Assembly: GCF_000378245.1 (NCBI RefSeq)
Contig: NZ_KB899494.1
Span: forward strand, 186,001 to 250,000
DNA length: 64,000 nt
From: Aromatoleum toluclasticum ATCC 700605
GTDB taxonomy: Bacteria > Pseudomonadota > Gammaproteobacteria > Burkholderiales > Rhodocyclaceae
Reading direction: 5' to 3'
Numbering within the stretch: the stretch's first letter is position 1; every line of letters starts with the position of its first letter. The translations under genes were made by a program, and so were the position numbers. This document shows positions 28,678-36,345 of the stretch, piece after piece. The notes under the pieces are model-generated. The model ran no database searches, was not told the origin of the DNA, and was given only the letters and a program-made list of their open reading frames with translations.

Positions 28678-29136
28678 ATGGCCATGAACATCCGCACCCT
28701 CGTCGCCCTTGGCGCTGTTCCCTTCCTGTTGTCGGCGGGGGCGGCAAATGCCGCAAAGCCCAACACCGAACCGCCGGGCCAGTACGACCTCTACGCTTAC
28801 GAAAGCGGTTGCGAGGACCACTTTGCGGGCTTGGATGCGGTGTTGAGGGGGATGTACGGAGCCACGCCGTCGGACAAGCAGCGATCGGTCATCGATGGGC
28901 TGGTGTCGAAGGATTACGGCGCGGACCAGAAGACCGATCAGGGTAAATATCCTGAAGCGCTGGGGCTTCTCGGGCAGATCGAGGACAAGGCCCTTTATCT
29001 CTATTCCCTGACGGGCAAGAGCATGGAGACCTCGGCCGCCACCTACGAAGCGATCATGGCCTACGTGAGTGCGGAGCCCATGCTGGACGGAACCTTGAAG
29101 GGTACCGCGAGCAACTGCGTCCAGAGCCTGCAGTGA
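28678..29136 (+). CDS. small secreted two-cysteine protein B
   Basis: A 152-residue exported protein, paralogue of protein A and otherwise unrecognised. The signal peptide MAMNIRTLVALGAVPFLLS... is cleaved near ANA|A. The mature part has Cys in ESGCEDHFAGLDAVLRGMYG and Cys in GTASNCVQSLQ at the very end, enclosing a helical stretch rich in Tyr, Asp and Lys. It is about 30 residues longer than A, mostly in the middle. GGAG (28666) is 8 nt before ATG 28678; ATG 28673 is out of frame. Both small genes have their own sigma-54 promoter and following hairpin, so they can be made in excess over the oxidase. Confidence 0.8.
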   Translation: MAMNIRTLVALGAVPFLLSAGAANAAKPNTEPPGQYDLYAYESGCEDHFAGLDAVLRGMYGATPSDKQRSVIDGLVSKDYGADQKTDQGKYPEALGLLGQIEDKALYLYSLTGKSMETSAATYEAIMAYVSAEPMLDGTLKGTASNCVQSLQ

Positions 29137-29169
29137 CGGGCTGGAACGGCATCACTGCGTCGTAAGCAA

Positions 29170-29373
29170 ATGGGTACGTCAGGGGCCGGATTGGCGTTCC
29201 GGCCCCTGGACTCCGGGGGGTGGCGCAGGGGCGAGCGTATCGTCGTCGCCGTGCTGGCCTTCGTGCTGTGGCTGGCGTCCATCATCGCGCTCGGCAACAC
29301 TGCGCCACGCGGCGCGGTGCCGGGCTCCGACATCTGCAGGGCGTCCGCGACGACGGGCAAGGCGCAGGAGTAG
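29170..29373 (+). CDS. doubtful small membrane ORF
   Basis: A 67-codon frame with one hydrophobic segment (IVVAVLAFVLWLASIIALG) followed by an exported-like tail with a single Cys (GSDICRASATTG), faintly like the DUF2946 proteins found near copper genes. It has no clear ribosome-binding site and overlaps the hairpin, so it is more likely a remnant or not a gene. Confidence 0.2.
   Translation: MGTSGAGLAFRPLDSGGWRRGERIVVAVLAFVLWLASIIALGNTAPRGAVPGSDICRASATTGKAQE
29180..29208. terminator. hairpin after small protein B
   Basis: CAGGGGCCGGA and TCCGGCCCCTG form a perfect 11-bp stem with a 7-nt loop, 43 nt after the stop. No T-run follows. Confidence 0.6.
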
Positions 29374-29850
29374 GACGCCGCCGCCTTCCGCTGCCGGAAT
29401 CAAGGCCACCGAACCCCGCATCGGCTGATCGGCCGCTGCGCTCCGATTCCGCGTCATCCGGTTGCGGGCCGTCCCGATTCGACGGCGGTCCGGGCTATGG
29501 GAGGCGCCATGTTCTGCATTCTCCGCCCGCTCGCAGCGAGCCTGTTCGCTGTCGCTGTCCGCACCCCTTTCCGCCGTAGCGTCCTGCGGTGCCTCAATAC
29601 CGGTTCGGCGTTCATGAACGCCGACCGAGCGGGCTGGCTGTGCAAAGCCAGCCCTCCGGACAGGATGGGGATGGGTGTCTTGCAGACGCTGCGGAGTCCC
29701 CCCGTCCCCACCCCAACCCGGGAGCCTGCGCTTCGCTCCGTCGTTCGGCAGGCGGCGAGCAGTGCTCGCCGAAACCCCTGCCTCACCCCCTTGAAGGGCA
29801 GGGAGCAAAACGCGTGACCCACGCCGCCACGAACTTGCTTACCGCCCGCG

Positions 29851-29886
29851 TGGGGACGATTCCCCATTCTCGGGGCGCCTTCCCCG
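29851..29886. promoter_or_regulatory. tandem palindromes, distal to the oxidase promoter
   Basis: TGGGGACGATTCCCCA (29851-29866) and CGGGGCGCCTTCCCCG (29871-29886), starts 20 bp apart, about 300 bp upstream of the -24 element. Arms are nearly perfect in both. Confidence 0.65.
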
Positions 29887-30051
29887 TTCACGACCTTCGC
29901 GCCCGAGTCCATGCGGCCCATCCTGGGCAATTGACCCTCGATCGCAAAGTTGTCACAAGTTGTCACGTACCGATGAAAATGCCATGGGCATTTTCAATGC
30001 GGCATTCCGGACAGCCCGGATCGCGTGGTTCGCGCCATTGCTGGCGTTCGG

Positions 30052-30100
30052 TGGGGAAACCCGGCCCTGCTTATGGGGAAAAAATGGGGAAATATCCCCG
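30052..30100. promoter_or_regulatory. proximal cluster of TGGGGA sites
   Basis: TGGGGAAACCCGG (30052-30064), a half site TGGGGAAAAAA (30074) and TGGGGAAATATCCCCG (30085-30100). The last is a full palindrome 52 bp from the -24 element of the oxidase gene. Confidence 0.65.
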
Positions 30101-30151
30101 GTTAATTCGCCCCGGAAAGACAAGCTGTTGAAAAGTAGTGAGTTTTTGTAA

Positions 30152-30167
30152 TGGCACGACCGTTGCG
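30152..30167 (+). promoter_or_regulatory. sigma-54 promoter of the multicopper oxidase gene
   Basis: TGGCACGACCGTTGCG matches the -24/-12 consensus at every core base. It is 139 bp before the ATG at 30291, nearly the same leader length as in the two small-protein genes (146 and 147). Confidence 0.88.
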
Positions 30168-30290
30168 AGGAGGCTTACGGGATTTTCCCGTTTTTTGGTT
30201 TTTGCCCGGCATGCAAGGTGTTGCCGGTCACGAACCGGAGGTTTGCAGGGCATCGCAGACCAAAGCGTTGTAACCGTGGGGGGAACGACG

Positions 30291-33200
30291 ATGAAGTATC
30301 TTTATCCGAATGGGCGGGCGCCAGCAGCCGGCTATCAAGGCCGGCTGAAGCAGCTGGCCGGCCTGCTGATGCTGACCGGGGCGACTTTGTTCGCCGCCGG
30401 CCCGTCCCAGGCGGCACCACCGAGCGGCAACACGACGGCGACGTCGACCGGCATCCGGTGCACGCGCACGCTGGTCGCCAACGTGATCGCACTCGACCAG
30501 CCGCTGATGTACAACCGGCTCGGCGCGCAGAACATCAACGGCATGATGTTCGCGCTCGAGGAAGACGTGGTCGACTCGAACGGCAAGCCGCTGACGCTCG
30601 GCGGCACGAAGGCCGCGGGCAGCGTGAAGCTGCGCGCCGACAAGCGGCCGCGTCCGCTGGTGCTGCGCCTTGCGGCGGGCGAATGCCTGACCGTGAACCT
30701 GACCAACCTGCTGCACCCGACGGCCAACCCGTACGCGGCCACGCCGGCCATCATGACCAACGATGACCAGGTTGCCGACCGCAACGCGGGCTTCTTCGCG
30801 CAGGGCATGCAGGCGGTCAACAGCATCGCCGATATGGGCGACAACACCGGCAAGAACATGAGCGCGCTGGCGGCGCCCGGCCAGACGAAGACCTACACGC
30901 TTTACGGCGAGCGTGAGGGCACCTTCGTCGTCACGAGCTACGGCGCGACCTTCGGTGCCGACGGCACTGCCGGCAACATCACCAACGGCCTGTTCGGCCA
31001 GCTCATCGTGCTGCCCAGGGGCGGCCGCGCCTACCGTAACGTGGTGAGCGAGGAGGATCTGCGCCTCGCCGCCGACAAGAACGGCGACGGCATGCTGACG
31101 GCGGCGGCAGGCGAACTGACCGCGGGCGGCCAGCCGGTGGTGAACTACGAGGCCACCTATCCGAACCGCGAGCCGTGGATCAGCGAGGGCAAGGCCGGCA
31201 AGCCGGTGCTGAACATGGTCCAGGACACCCGCATCGTGCATACCGAGATGGATGCGGTGGTGCTGGGCCCGAATGCCAACGGCAGCTTCCCGGCCACGAC
31301 CTACCCGCTGGAGAACATGGGCAAGCGCAACCCGGCCTACCCGAACCGCCTCGAGCCGTTCCGCGACTTTTCGGTGGTCTTCCATGACGAAGTGACCGCG
31401 GCGCAGGCCTTCCCGGCCTTCTACAGCGACCCGGTGTTCGGCTACGTGCTGCAGGCGACTCGCGACGCGTTCATGATCAACTACGGTTCCGGCGGCATCG
31501 GTTCCGAGATCATCGCCAACCGCCTCGGCGTCGGCCCGATGCACGACTGCACCTCCTGTGCGTACGAGGAGTTCTTCCTCACCGCGTACGTGGTCGGCGA
31601 TCCCGCGCAGCTGGTCGACATTCCCGCGAACGTCGGCCTCGAAGCGCTGAAGCCGGGCGAGGCGCCGGCGCCGGGCACCACCGGCATCAAGGCGACCAAG
31701 GTGCTGTATCCGCAGGATCCGGCGAACGTGCATCACAGTTACATCGGCGACTTCGTGAAGTACCGCAACGTGCACGTAGGCCAGGAACAGCACGTGTTCC
31801 ACCTGCACAACCACCAGTGGCTGTTCAACCCCAACGACGACAATTCCAACTACCTCGACGCGCAGGGCATCGGGCCGGGCTCCGGCTACACCTACGAGAT
31901 AGTCAACGGCGGCTCGGGCAACCGCAACCGTTCTCCGGGCGACGCGATCTACCACTGCCACTTCTACCCGCACTTCGCGCAGGGGATGTGGTACCTGTGG
32001 CGGAACCACGACACCTTCGAGGCGGGCACCAAGCTGGCGGTGTCGAACGGGACGAAGGGCTACCACAGTACGCCGTTCGCGTTGCAGGACGGCACACCGG
32101 CCGCCGGTGCGCGCGCCTATCCCGATGGCGAAGTGGTGGTCGGCAGCCCGATCCCCGCAGTCGTGCCGCTGCCGGGCAAGGCCATGGCGCCGATGCCGGG
32201 TACGGTGAGCGTGGTGACGAAGTACGTCGGTGCCAACAACGACATCGTTGCGGGTTCCAAGGCCCAGATCGATCGCAGCGCCGCCAACAGGAATGCCGAC
32301 GGCACCCTGAAGAACCCGGGTTATCCGTTCTGGGTCGCAGGCATCGAGTCGACGATGGGTCAGCGTCCGCCGACTCCGCCGCTCGACATGTTGACGCAGG
32401 CCCAGGCGACGGCGCTGAAGGCGAGCGGCAACACGCTGTGGCAAGGTCTCGTGCCCGAGCAGGCAGGCGGCTGGGACGGCGGTTTGGCACGGCACACCAT
32501 CGAAGGCACGCTGTCCGGTGCCGAGGCGGTGGTGACGACCAGCCCGGTGGACTTCCTGAAGAAGCTGGTCTCCGTTCCGGCGGTGTTCTTCCCCGAGGAA
32601 GGCACGGACGCCGAGCAGGCGGCGATGAGCTTCCACTCGAAGCCCTTCCACGGCAGCTATGCAGTCACGCCTGACGGCAGCACGGTGACGGCGGCGAACT
32701 TCAGGACCAACGGCGCGAAGCCCTCGGTCGCGGCCCCGTTTGCCGAGCCCTGCATCGACGACACGCAGAAGCAGCTGACTGCGAGCGCCGGTGCGGGCGC
32801 GTGGTACAGCGGCGCGACGATGAGCGCGATGTGGACCGGTGCGGCGTCGCAGTTCAACGCGAGCACCCCGCGCGTGTACAAGGGCGCCAACATCCAGTTC
32901 GACGCGGTGATCAACAAGGCCGGTTACCACTTCCCGCAACAGCGCATCATCGCGCTGTGGGAGGACGTGATGCCGGTGATCAACAAGCAGCAGCCGCCCG
33001 AGCCCCTGGTGATGCGCCTGAACACGTTCGACTGCGCGATGTATCACCACACCAACCTGGTGCCGGAGTTCTACGAGCTGGACGACTACCAGGTGCGCAC
33101 GCCGACCGACATCATCGGCCAGCACATTCACCTGCCCAAGTGGGACCTTTCCACCACGGACGGCGCGGCGAACGGCTGGAACTATGAGGACGGCACGATC

Positions 33201-36086
33201 TCCCCGGGAGCGATCGTCGAGCGCATCCATGCGATCCGCCACTTCAACCTCTGCACCACGCCCGATGCACGCGACGGCACCAACGCATGCCCCGTCGAGC
33301 AGGCTCACCCGTACTTCGGCCAGTTTGGACGGCCCGACTGGATGGGCGCACGCACGACGATGCAGCGCTGGTTCTCCGACCCGCTGTTGAACCAGTACAA
33401 CATCGACCGCGGCCTCGGCAACATCTTCACGCATGACCACTATGGCCCCTCGACCCACCAGCAGATCGGCCTGTACGGAACCGTGCTGACCGAACCGGCG
33501 GGCTCGAAGTGGTACCAGGCAGAGACCGGCACCCCGCTGTACACCCGTGCCGACGGTGGTCCGACCTCGTGGCAGGCGGTGATCAACTCGGGCGACATCG
33601 ATGGCGACAAGATCGATGACAGCTACCGCGAGTTCTACCTCGAGTTCACCGACTTCCAGCATGCGTACGAAGCCGGCGTGTATGTGGGTGCAGGTCCCGA
33701 CGGCATCCCCAACCCGGCCGCCTACCCGACCAGCCCGGAAAGCTTCCGCTACGCGATCAACCCGCCGGCGAAGAAGACCACGCTGCCCATCTTCCCCGAC
33801 ATGCAGCGCATCGTGGCGGGTGGCGAGAAGGAGGGTTGCCCGGTCCGTCCGTGCCCGCAGGCGATCTCGGCGGACGACCCCGGCATGTTCGTGGTGAATT
33901 ACCGCAACGAACCGGTGGGGCTGCGCATCTACGATCCTTCCAGGACCGGTCCCGACGGCAAGTCCGGGATGCAGGCTGACGGGCTCGCGGGTGACCTCGC
34001 CTACGCACTGCAAAGCCGTACCGACCGCAAGATCGACGCCTTCAACCAGGCACCGAGCGCGATCACGCAGGCGACCGGCCCGACCGGTGGCATCACGATC
34101 TTCCCGCCGCACATCAACAGTGCGGGCGACAAGGCCGGCGACCCCTTCACGCCTATGCTGCGCACCTACGCGGGTGACATCGTCCGCGTGCGTGTCCAGG
34201 CCGGCGGCCAGGAAGAGGCGCACAGCGTGAGCATCCACGGCGTCAAGTGGCTGCAGGCGGGTTCGTCGTTCGGCGCGGCAGGCAACTCCGGCTGGCGCAA
34301 TGGCCAGATGGTCGGCATCTCCGAGCAGTTCAGCTTCGGAATGCCGGTGGCGATGTATGCGGATGCGACCCGTACCGAAGCCGACTACCTGTACGCGATC
34401 AACTCATCGATCGAAGGTTACTGGAACGGTTCGTGGGGCGTGATGCGCAACTACGCCGAGAAGCAGGCTGATCTGTACGCGACGCCGAACAACCCGCTGC
34501 CGGTCGCCCTGAGCAACACGGCGGACTTCAACGGCATCTGCCCGAAGAACTATGTCGATCCGAAGCTCGGCGTGCTGCCGGTCAAGCAGCGCGACTTCAA
34601 CGTGGTGGTGGCGCTCGCCAACGACATCCTGCCCAACCCGCTCGGCCTGACCATCGGCATGGCGGGCAGTGACGGCAAGCATGTCGGCGGCCCGCTCAAG
34701 GCCGACGGCGGTACGCTGGTGTACAACTCGCGTCCGACCAGCATCCCGGCTGCGACCATCATCGACGAAGTGACGGGCGAGGCGATCACGGTCGGCGGCA
34801 AGTCAGGCCCGCTGCACGATCCGACCGCGGTGATGTACGTGCGCAAGGACGACCTCGATCCGACCACCGGCAAGCTGAACGCGGGTGTCCCGGTCGAACC
34901 CCTGGTGCTGCGTGCCGCGTCCGGCGAGTGCGTGAATCTGGTGCTGGAGAACCGGTTGCCGACGGTGATGCCCGACTTGCCGTCGCCCAACCTGATGGCG
35001 CCGGTGGTCGTGCGCGACCGCTACGACACCACGGGCACCACGGCCTTCAACAACAACCTGATGCGCCCGTCCAGCCATGCCGGCTTCCACGCCCAGCTGC
35101 TGATGTATGACGTGACCAAGTCGGACGGCACCAACGTCGGTATCAACCCGGTGCAGACGGTTGCACCCGGAGAGGCACCGAAGACCTATCAATTCTACGT
35201 AGGAGACCTGGGCCGCGCGTACTCCGCGCAGACTTCCACCATCAAGAAGGCAACCGACACCGTCACGGCGGTGGGTATCGAGTTCGGCGGGGTCAACATC
35301 ATGCCGGCGGACAAGATCAAGCAGACGCAGAAGGGTCTCAACGGGGCGTTCGTCGCCATGCCGCCGGAATCGACCTGGGTCGAGGACGACAACATGCGCG
35401 CCGCCGCCACGGTGACCAAGACCACGAAGCCGGAGCTTGCCACCTACCGCGATTTCGCGCTGCAGTGGGCGAAGGGTCTGAACATGCGTTGGGCCAATGG
35501 CGATCCGGTGGAGAACGTCGCCGCCGAAGGTCCGATGGTGCATGAGGATCCGGAAGACAACTCGGCGATGGCGGTGAACTACAAGGCCGAACCGATGTGG
35601 TACCGCTTCCAGAAGGCTCCGGATGCGCCCTTCGGTCACGCCAACGGTGCAGGCTTCGCCGACGTGCCCAACGCCAGCATGGCTTACAGCAACGCGCTGG
35701 TCGGTGGTGCGGATCCGGAGACCCCGGTCCTGACGGTGAACCGCGGCATGCCCTTCCGCATCCACGTGGTGCAGGCTTCGGGCGGCAGCCGGATGGGTAC
35801 CTTCGGCCTCCATGGCCACGTGTGGCAGCGTGATCCGTACCGCGCGAACAACACGGATAGCAGCGGTTATCCGTCGCGCAAGTTCGGTGTGGGTTCGACG
35901 CGGATCCTGTTCAACCCGCTGGGGATGTTCCTGGGCGGTCAGGAGAGCATCCTGCCGGCCGCGCACTTCACCTTCAACCTGGCCAGCGCAGGCGGCGCCA
36001 ATGCAATCCCGGGCGACTACCTGTACCGCGACTTCGAGTCGCTGGGCAATCTGAGCGGCCGCTGGGGGATCGTGCGGGTGCAGTAA
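30291..36086 (+). CDS. giant multicopper oxidase (MnxG/MofA-like class, candidate Mn(II) oxidase)
   Basis: A 1931-residue exported protein; the signal peptide (about 18-43, ending SQA) follows a long n-region. It looks like a chain of cupredoxin domains. The trinuclear/T1 copper ligands seen in order are HVFHLHNHQW (501-510) and HCHFYPHFAQGM (555-566, H-C-H plus T1 His and axial Met). Further His pairs occur near 945 (HIHLP), 1048-1056 (HDHYGPSTHQQ), 1311-1316, 1597-1601 and 1841-1843 (HGHVW), while the C-terminal GDYLY segment has lost its HCH. Two Ca-loop-like motifs occur (DKNGDG near 262, DIDGDKIDD near 1103). Size and layout recall bacterial Mn(II)-oxidising MCOs rather than laccases or CopA. 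SCO chaperones, a cytochrome fusion and a secretion operon follow. The substrate is inferred only. Confidence 0.85.
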   Translation: MKYLYPNGRAPAAGYQGRLKQLAGLLMLTGATLFAAGPSQAAPPSGNTTATSTGIRCTRTLVANVIALDQPLMYNRLGAQNINGMMFALEEDVVDSNGKPLTLGGTKAAGSVKLRADKRPRPLVLRLAAGECLTVNLTNLLHPTANPYAATPAIMTNDDQVADRNAGFFAQGMQAVNSIADMGDNTGKNMSALAAPGQTKTYTLYGEREGTFVVTSYGATFGADGTAGNITNGLFGQLIVLPRGGRAYRNVVSEEDLRLAADKNGDGMLTAAAGELTAGGQPVVNYEATYPNREPWISEGKAGKPVLNMVQDTRIVHTEMDAVVLGPNANGSFPATTYPLENMGKRNPAYPNRLEPFRDFSVVFHDEVTAAQAFPAFYSDPVFGYVLQATRDAFMINYGSGGIGSEIIANRLGVGPMHDCTSCAYEEFFLTAYVVGDPAQLVDIPANVGLEALKPGEAPAPGTTGIKATKVLYPQDPANVHHSYIGDFVKYRNVHVGQEQHVFHLHNHQWLFNPNDDNSNYLDAQGIGPGSGYTYEIVNGGSGNRNRSPGDAIYHCHFYPHFAQGMWYLWRNHDTFEAGTKLAVSNGTKGYHSTPFALQDGTPAAGARAYPDGEVVVGSPIPAVVPLPGKAMAPMPGTVSVVTKYVGANNDIVAGSKAQIDRSAANRNADGTLKNPGYPFWVAGIESTMGQRPPTPPLDMLTQAQATALKASGNTLWQGLVPEQAGGWDGGLARHTIEGTLSGAEAVVTTSPVDFLKKLVSVPAVFFPEEGTDAEQAAMSFHSKPFHGSYAVTPDGSTVTAANFRTNGAKPSVAAPFAEPCIDDTQKQLTASAGAGAWYSGATMSAMWTGAASQFNASTPRVYKGANIQFDAVINKAGYHFPQQRIIALWEDVMPVINKQQPPEPLVMRLNTFDCAMYHHTNLVPEFYELDDYQVRTPTDIIGQHIHLPKWDLSTTDGAANGWNYEDGTISPGAIVERIHAIRHFNLCTTPDARDGTNACPVEQAHPYFGQFGRPDWMGARTTMQRWFSDPLLNQYNIDRGLGNIFTHDHYGPSTHQQIGLYGTVLTEPAGSKWYQAETGTPLYTRADGGPTSWQAVINSGDIDGDKIDDSYREFYLEFTDFQHAYEAGVYVGAGPDGIPNPAAYPTSPESFRYAINPPAKKTTLPIFPDMQRIVAGGEKEGCPVRPCPQAISADDPGMFVVNYRNEPVGLRIYDPSRTGPDGKSGMQADGLAGDLAYALQSRTDRKIDAFNQAPSAITQATGPTGGITIFPPHINSAGDKAGDPFTPMLRTYAGDIVRVRVQAGGQEEAHSVSIHGVKWLQAGSSFGAAGNSGWRNGQMVGISEQFSFGMPVAMYADATRTEADYLYAINSSIEGYWNGSWGVMRNYAEKQADLYATPNNPLPVALSNTADFNGICPKNYVDPKLGVLPVKQRDFNVVVALANDILPNPLGLTIGMAGSDGKHVGGPLKADGGTLVYNSRPTSIPAATIIDEVTGEAITVGGKSGPLHDPTAVMYVRKDDLDPTTGKLNAGVPVEPLVLRAASGECVNLVLENRLPTVMPDLPSPNLMAPVVVRDRYDTTGTTAFNNNLMRPSSHAGFHAQLLMYDVTKSDGTNVGINPVQTVAPGEAPKTYQFYVGDLGRAYSAQTSTIKKATDTVTAVGIEFGGVNIMPADKIKQTQKGLNGAFVAMPPESTWVEDDNMRAAATVTKTTKPELATYRDFALQWAKGLNMRWANGDPVENVAAEGPMVHEDPEDNSAMAVNYKAEPMWYRFQKAPDAPFGHANGAGFADVPNASMAYSNALVGGADPETPVLTVNRGMPFRIHVVQASGGSRMGTFGLHGHVWQRDPYRANNTDSSGYPSRKFGVGSTRILFNPLGMFLGGQESILPAAHFTFNLASAGGANAIPGDYLYRDFESLGNLSGRWGIVRVQ

Positions 36087-36133
36087 GCATCACGTAGCAA
36101 CCACGGGGTGCGGTTCTGCCGGCCGCATCCCGC

Positions 36134-36149
36134 TGGTACGAAGCATGCA
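36134..36149 (+). promoter_or_regulatory. sigma-54-type promoter before the propeller-SCO operon
   Basis: TGGTACGAAGCATGCA keeps GG-N10-GC and shares ACGAAGCATGC with the candidate at 42343. The -12 half (ATGC) is weaker than in the three perfect sites. Confidence 0.5.
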
Positions 36150-36184
36150 CACAGTTGCGACAGCACCATGGCTGTTGCGGATTC

Positions 36185-36222
36185 GGTGGGTCTTAATGGC
36201 AGTGGGGCCCACCACCCTTTTT
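36185..36222 (+). terminator. possible terminator after the oxidase gene
   Basis: GGTGGG...CCCACC (6-bp stem, long loop with an inner GTGGGGCCCAC palindrome) followed by ACCCTTTTT. It lies downstream of the sigma-54-type element at 36134, so it would also sit in that promoter's leader and might act as an attenuator. Confidence 0.4.
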
Positions 36223-36345
36223 GCGGATTCAGCCGCATCTTGAACAGCAAACGGCGTATTCCGGCGCGTCGGTGAACGCGCAGCCACTCGAATTCGTAGT
36301 CCGGGGCTGCCCCATAGGTGGGCCCCGAAACAGGGGGAAATGATC

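Larger units (their letters stand above)
29374..30151. other. long non-coding stretch before the multicopper oxidase promoter
   Basis: About 780 bp. The first half (29480-29830) reads like intergenic filler with several small inverted repeats, for example GGCTGGC...GCCAGCC near 29632-29654 and a CCCCTTGAAGGG-type element near 29788-29800. Its open frames have low-complexity, Arg/Pro-rich translations without family character. The second half holds the activator-site array described separately. I see no RNA gene. Confidence 0.5.
36087..36345 (+). promoter_or_regulatory. spacer between oxidase and propeller genes
   Basis: 258 bp. It contains TGGTACGAAGCATGCA (see separate entry), a hairpin formed by GGTGGG (36185-36190) and CCCACC (36208-36213) followed by CCCTTTTT that may terminate part of the oxidase transcript, and a CGGGGC/GCCCCG inverted pair near 36302-36327. 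No gene seen. Confidence 0.5.

Noticed and set aside
29497-29817. 106-codon frame before the oxidase promoter
   Set aside because: No ribosome-binding site, Arg/Pro-rich low-complexity translation, overlapping inverted repeats; looks like non-coding filler or a dispersed element.
30228-34238. 1336-codon minus-strand frame opposite the multicopper oxidase
   Set aside because: Arg/His/Val-rich without domains, and the copper motifs lie on the plus strand.
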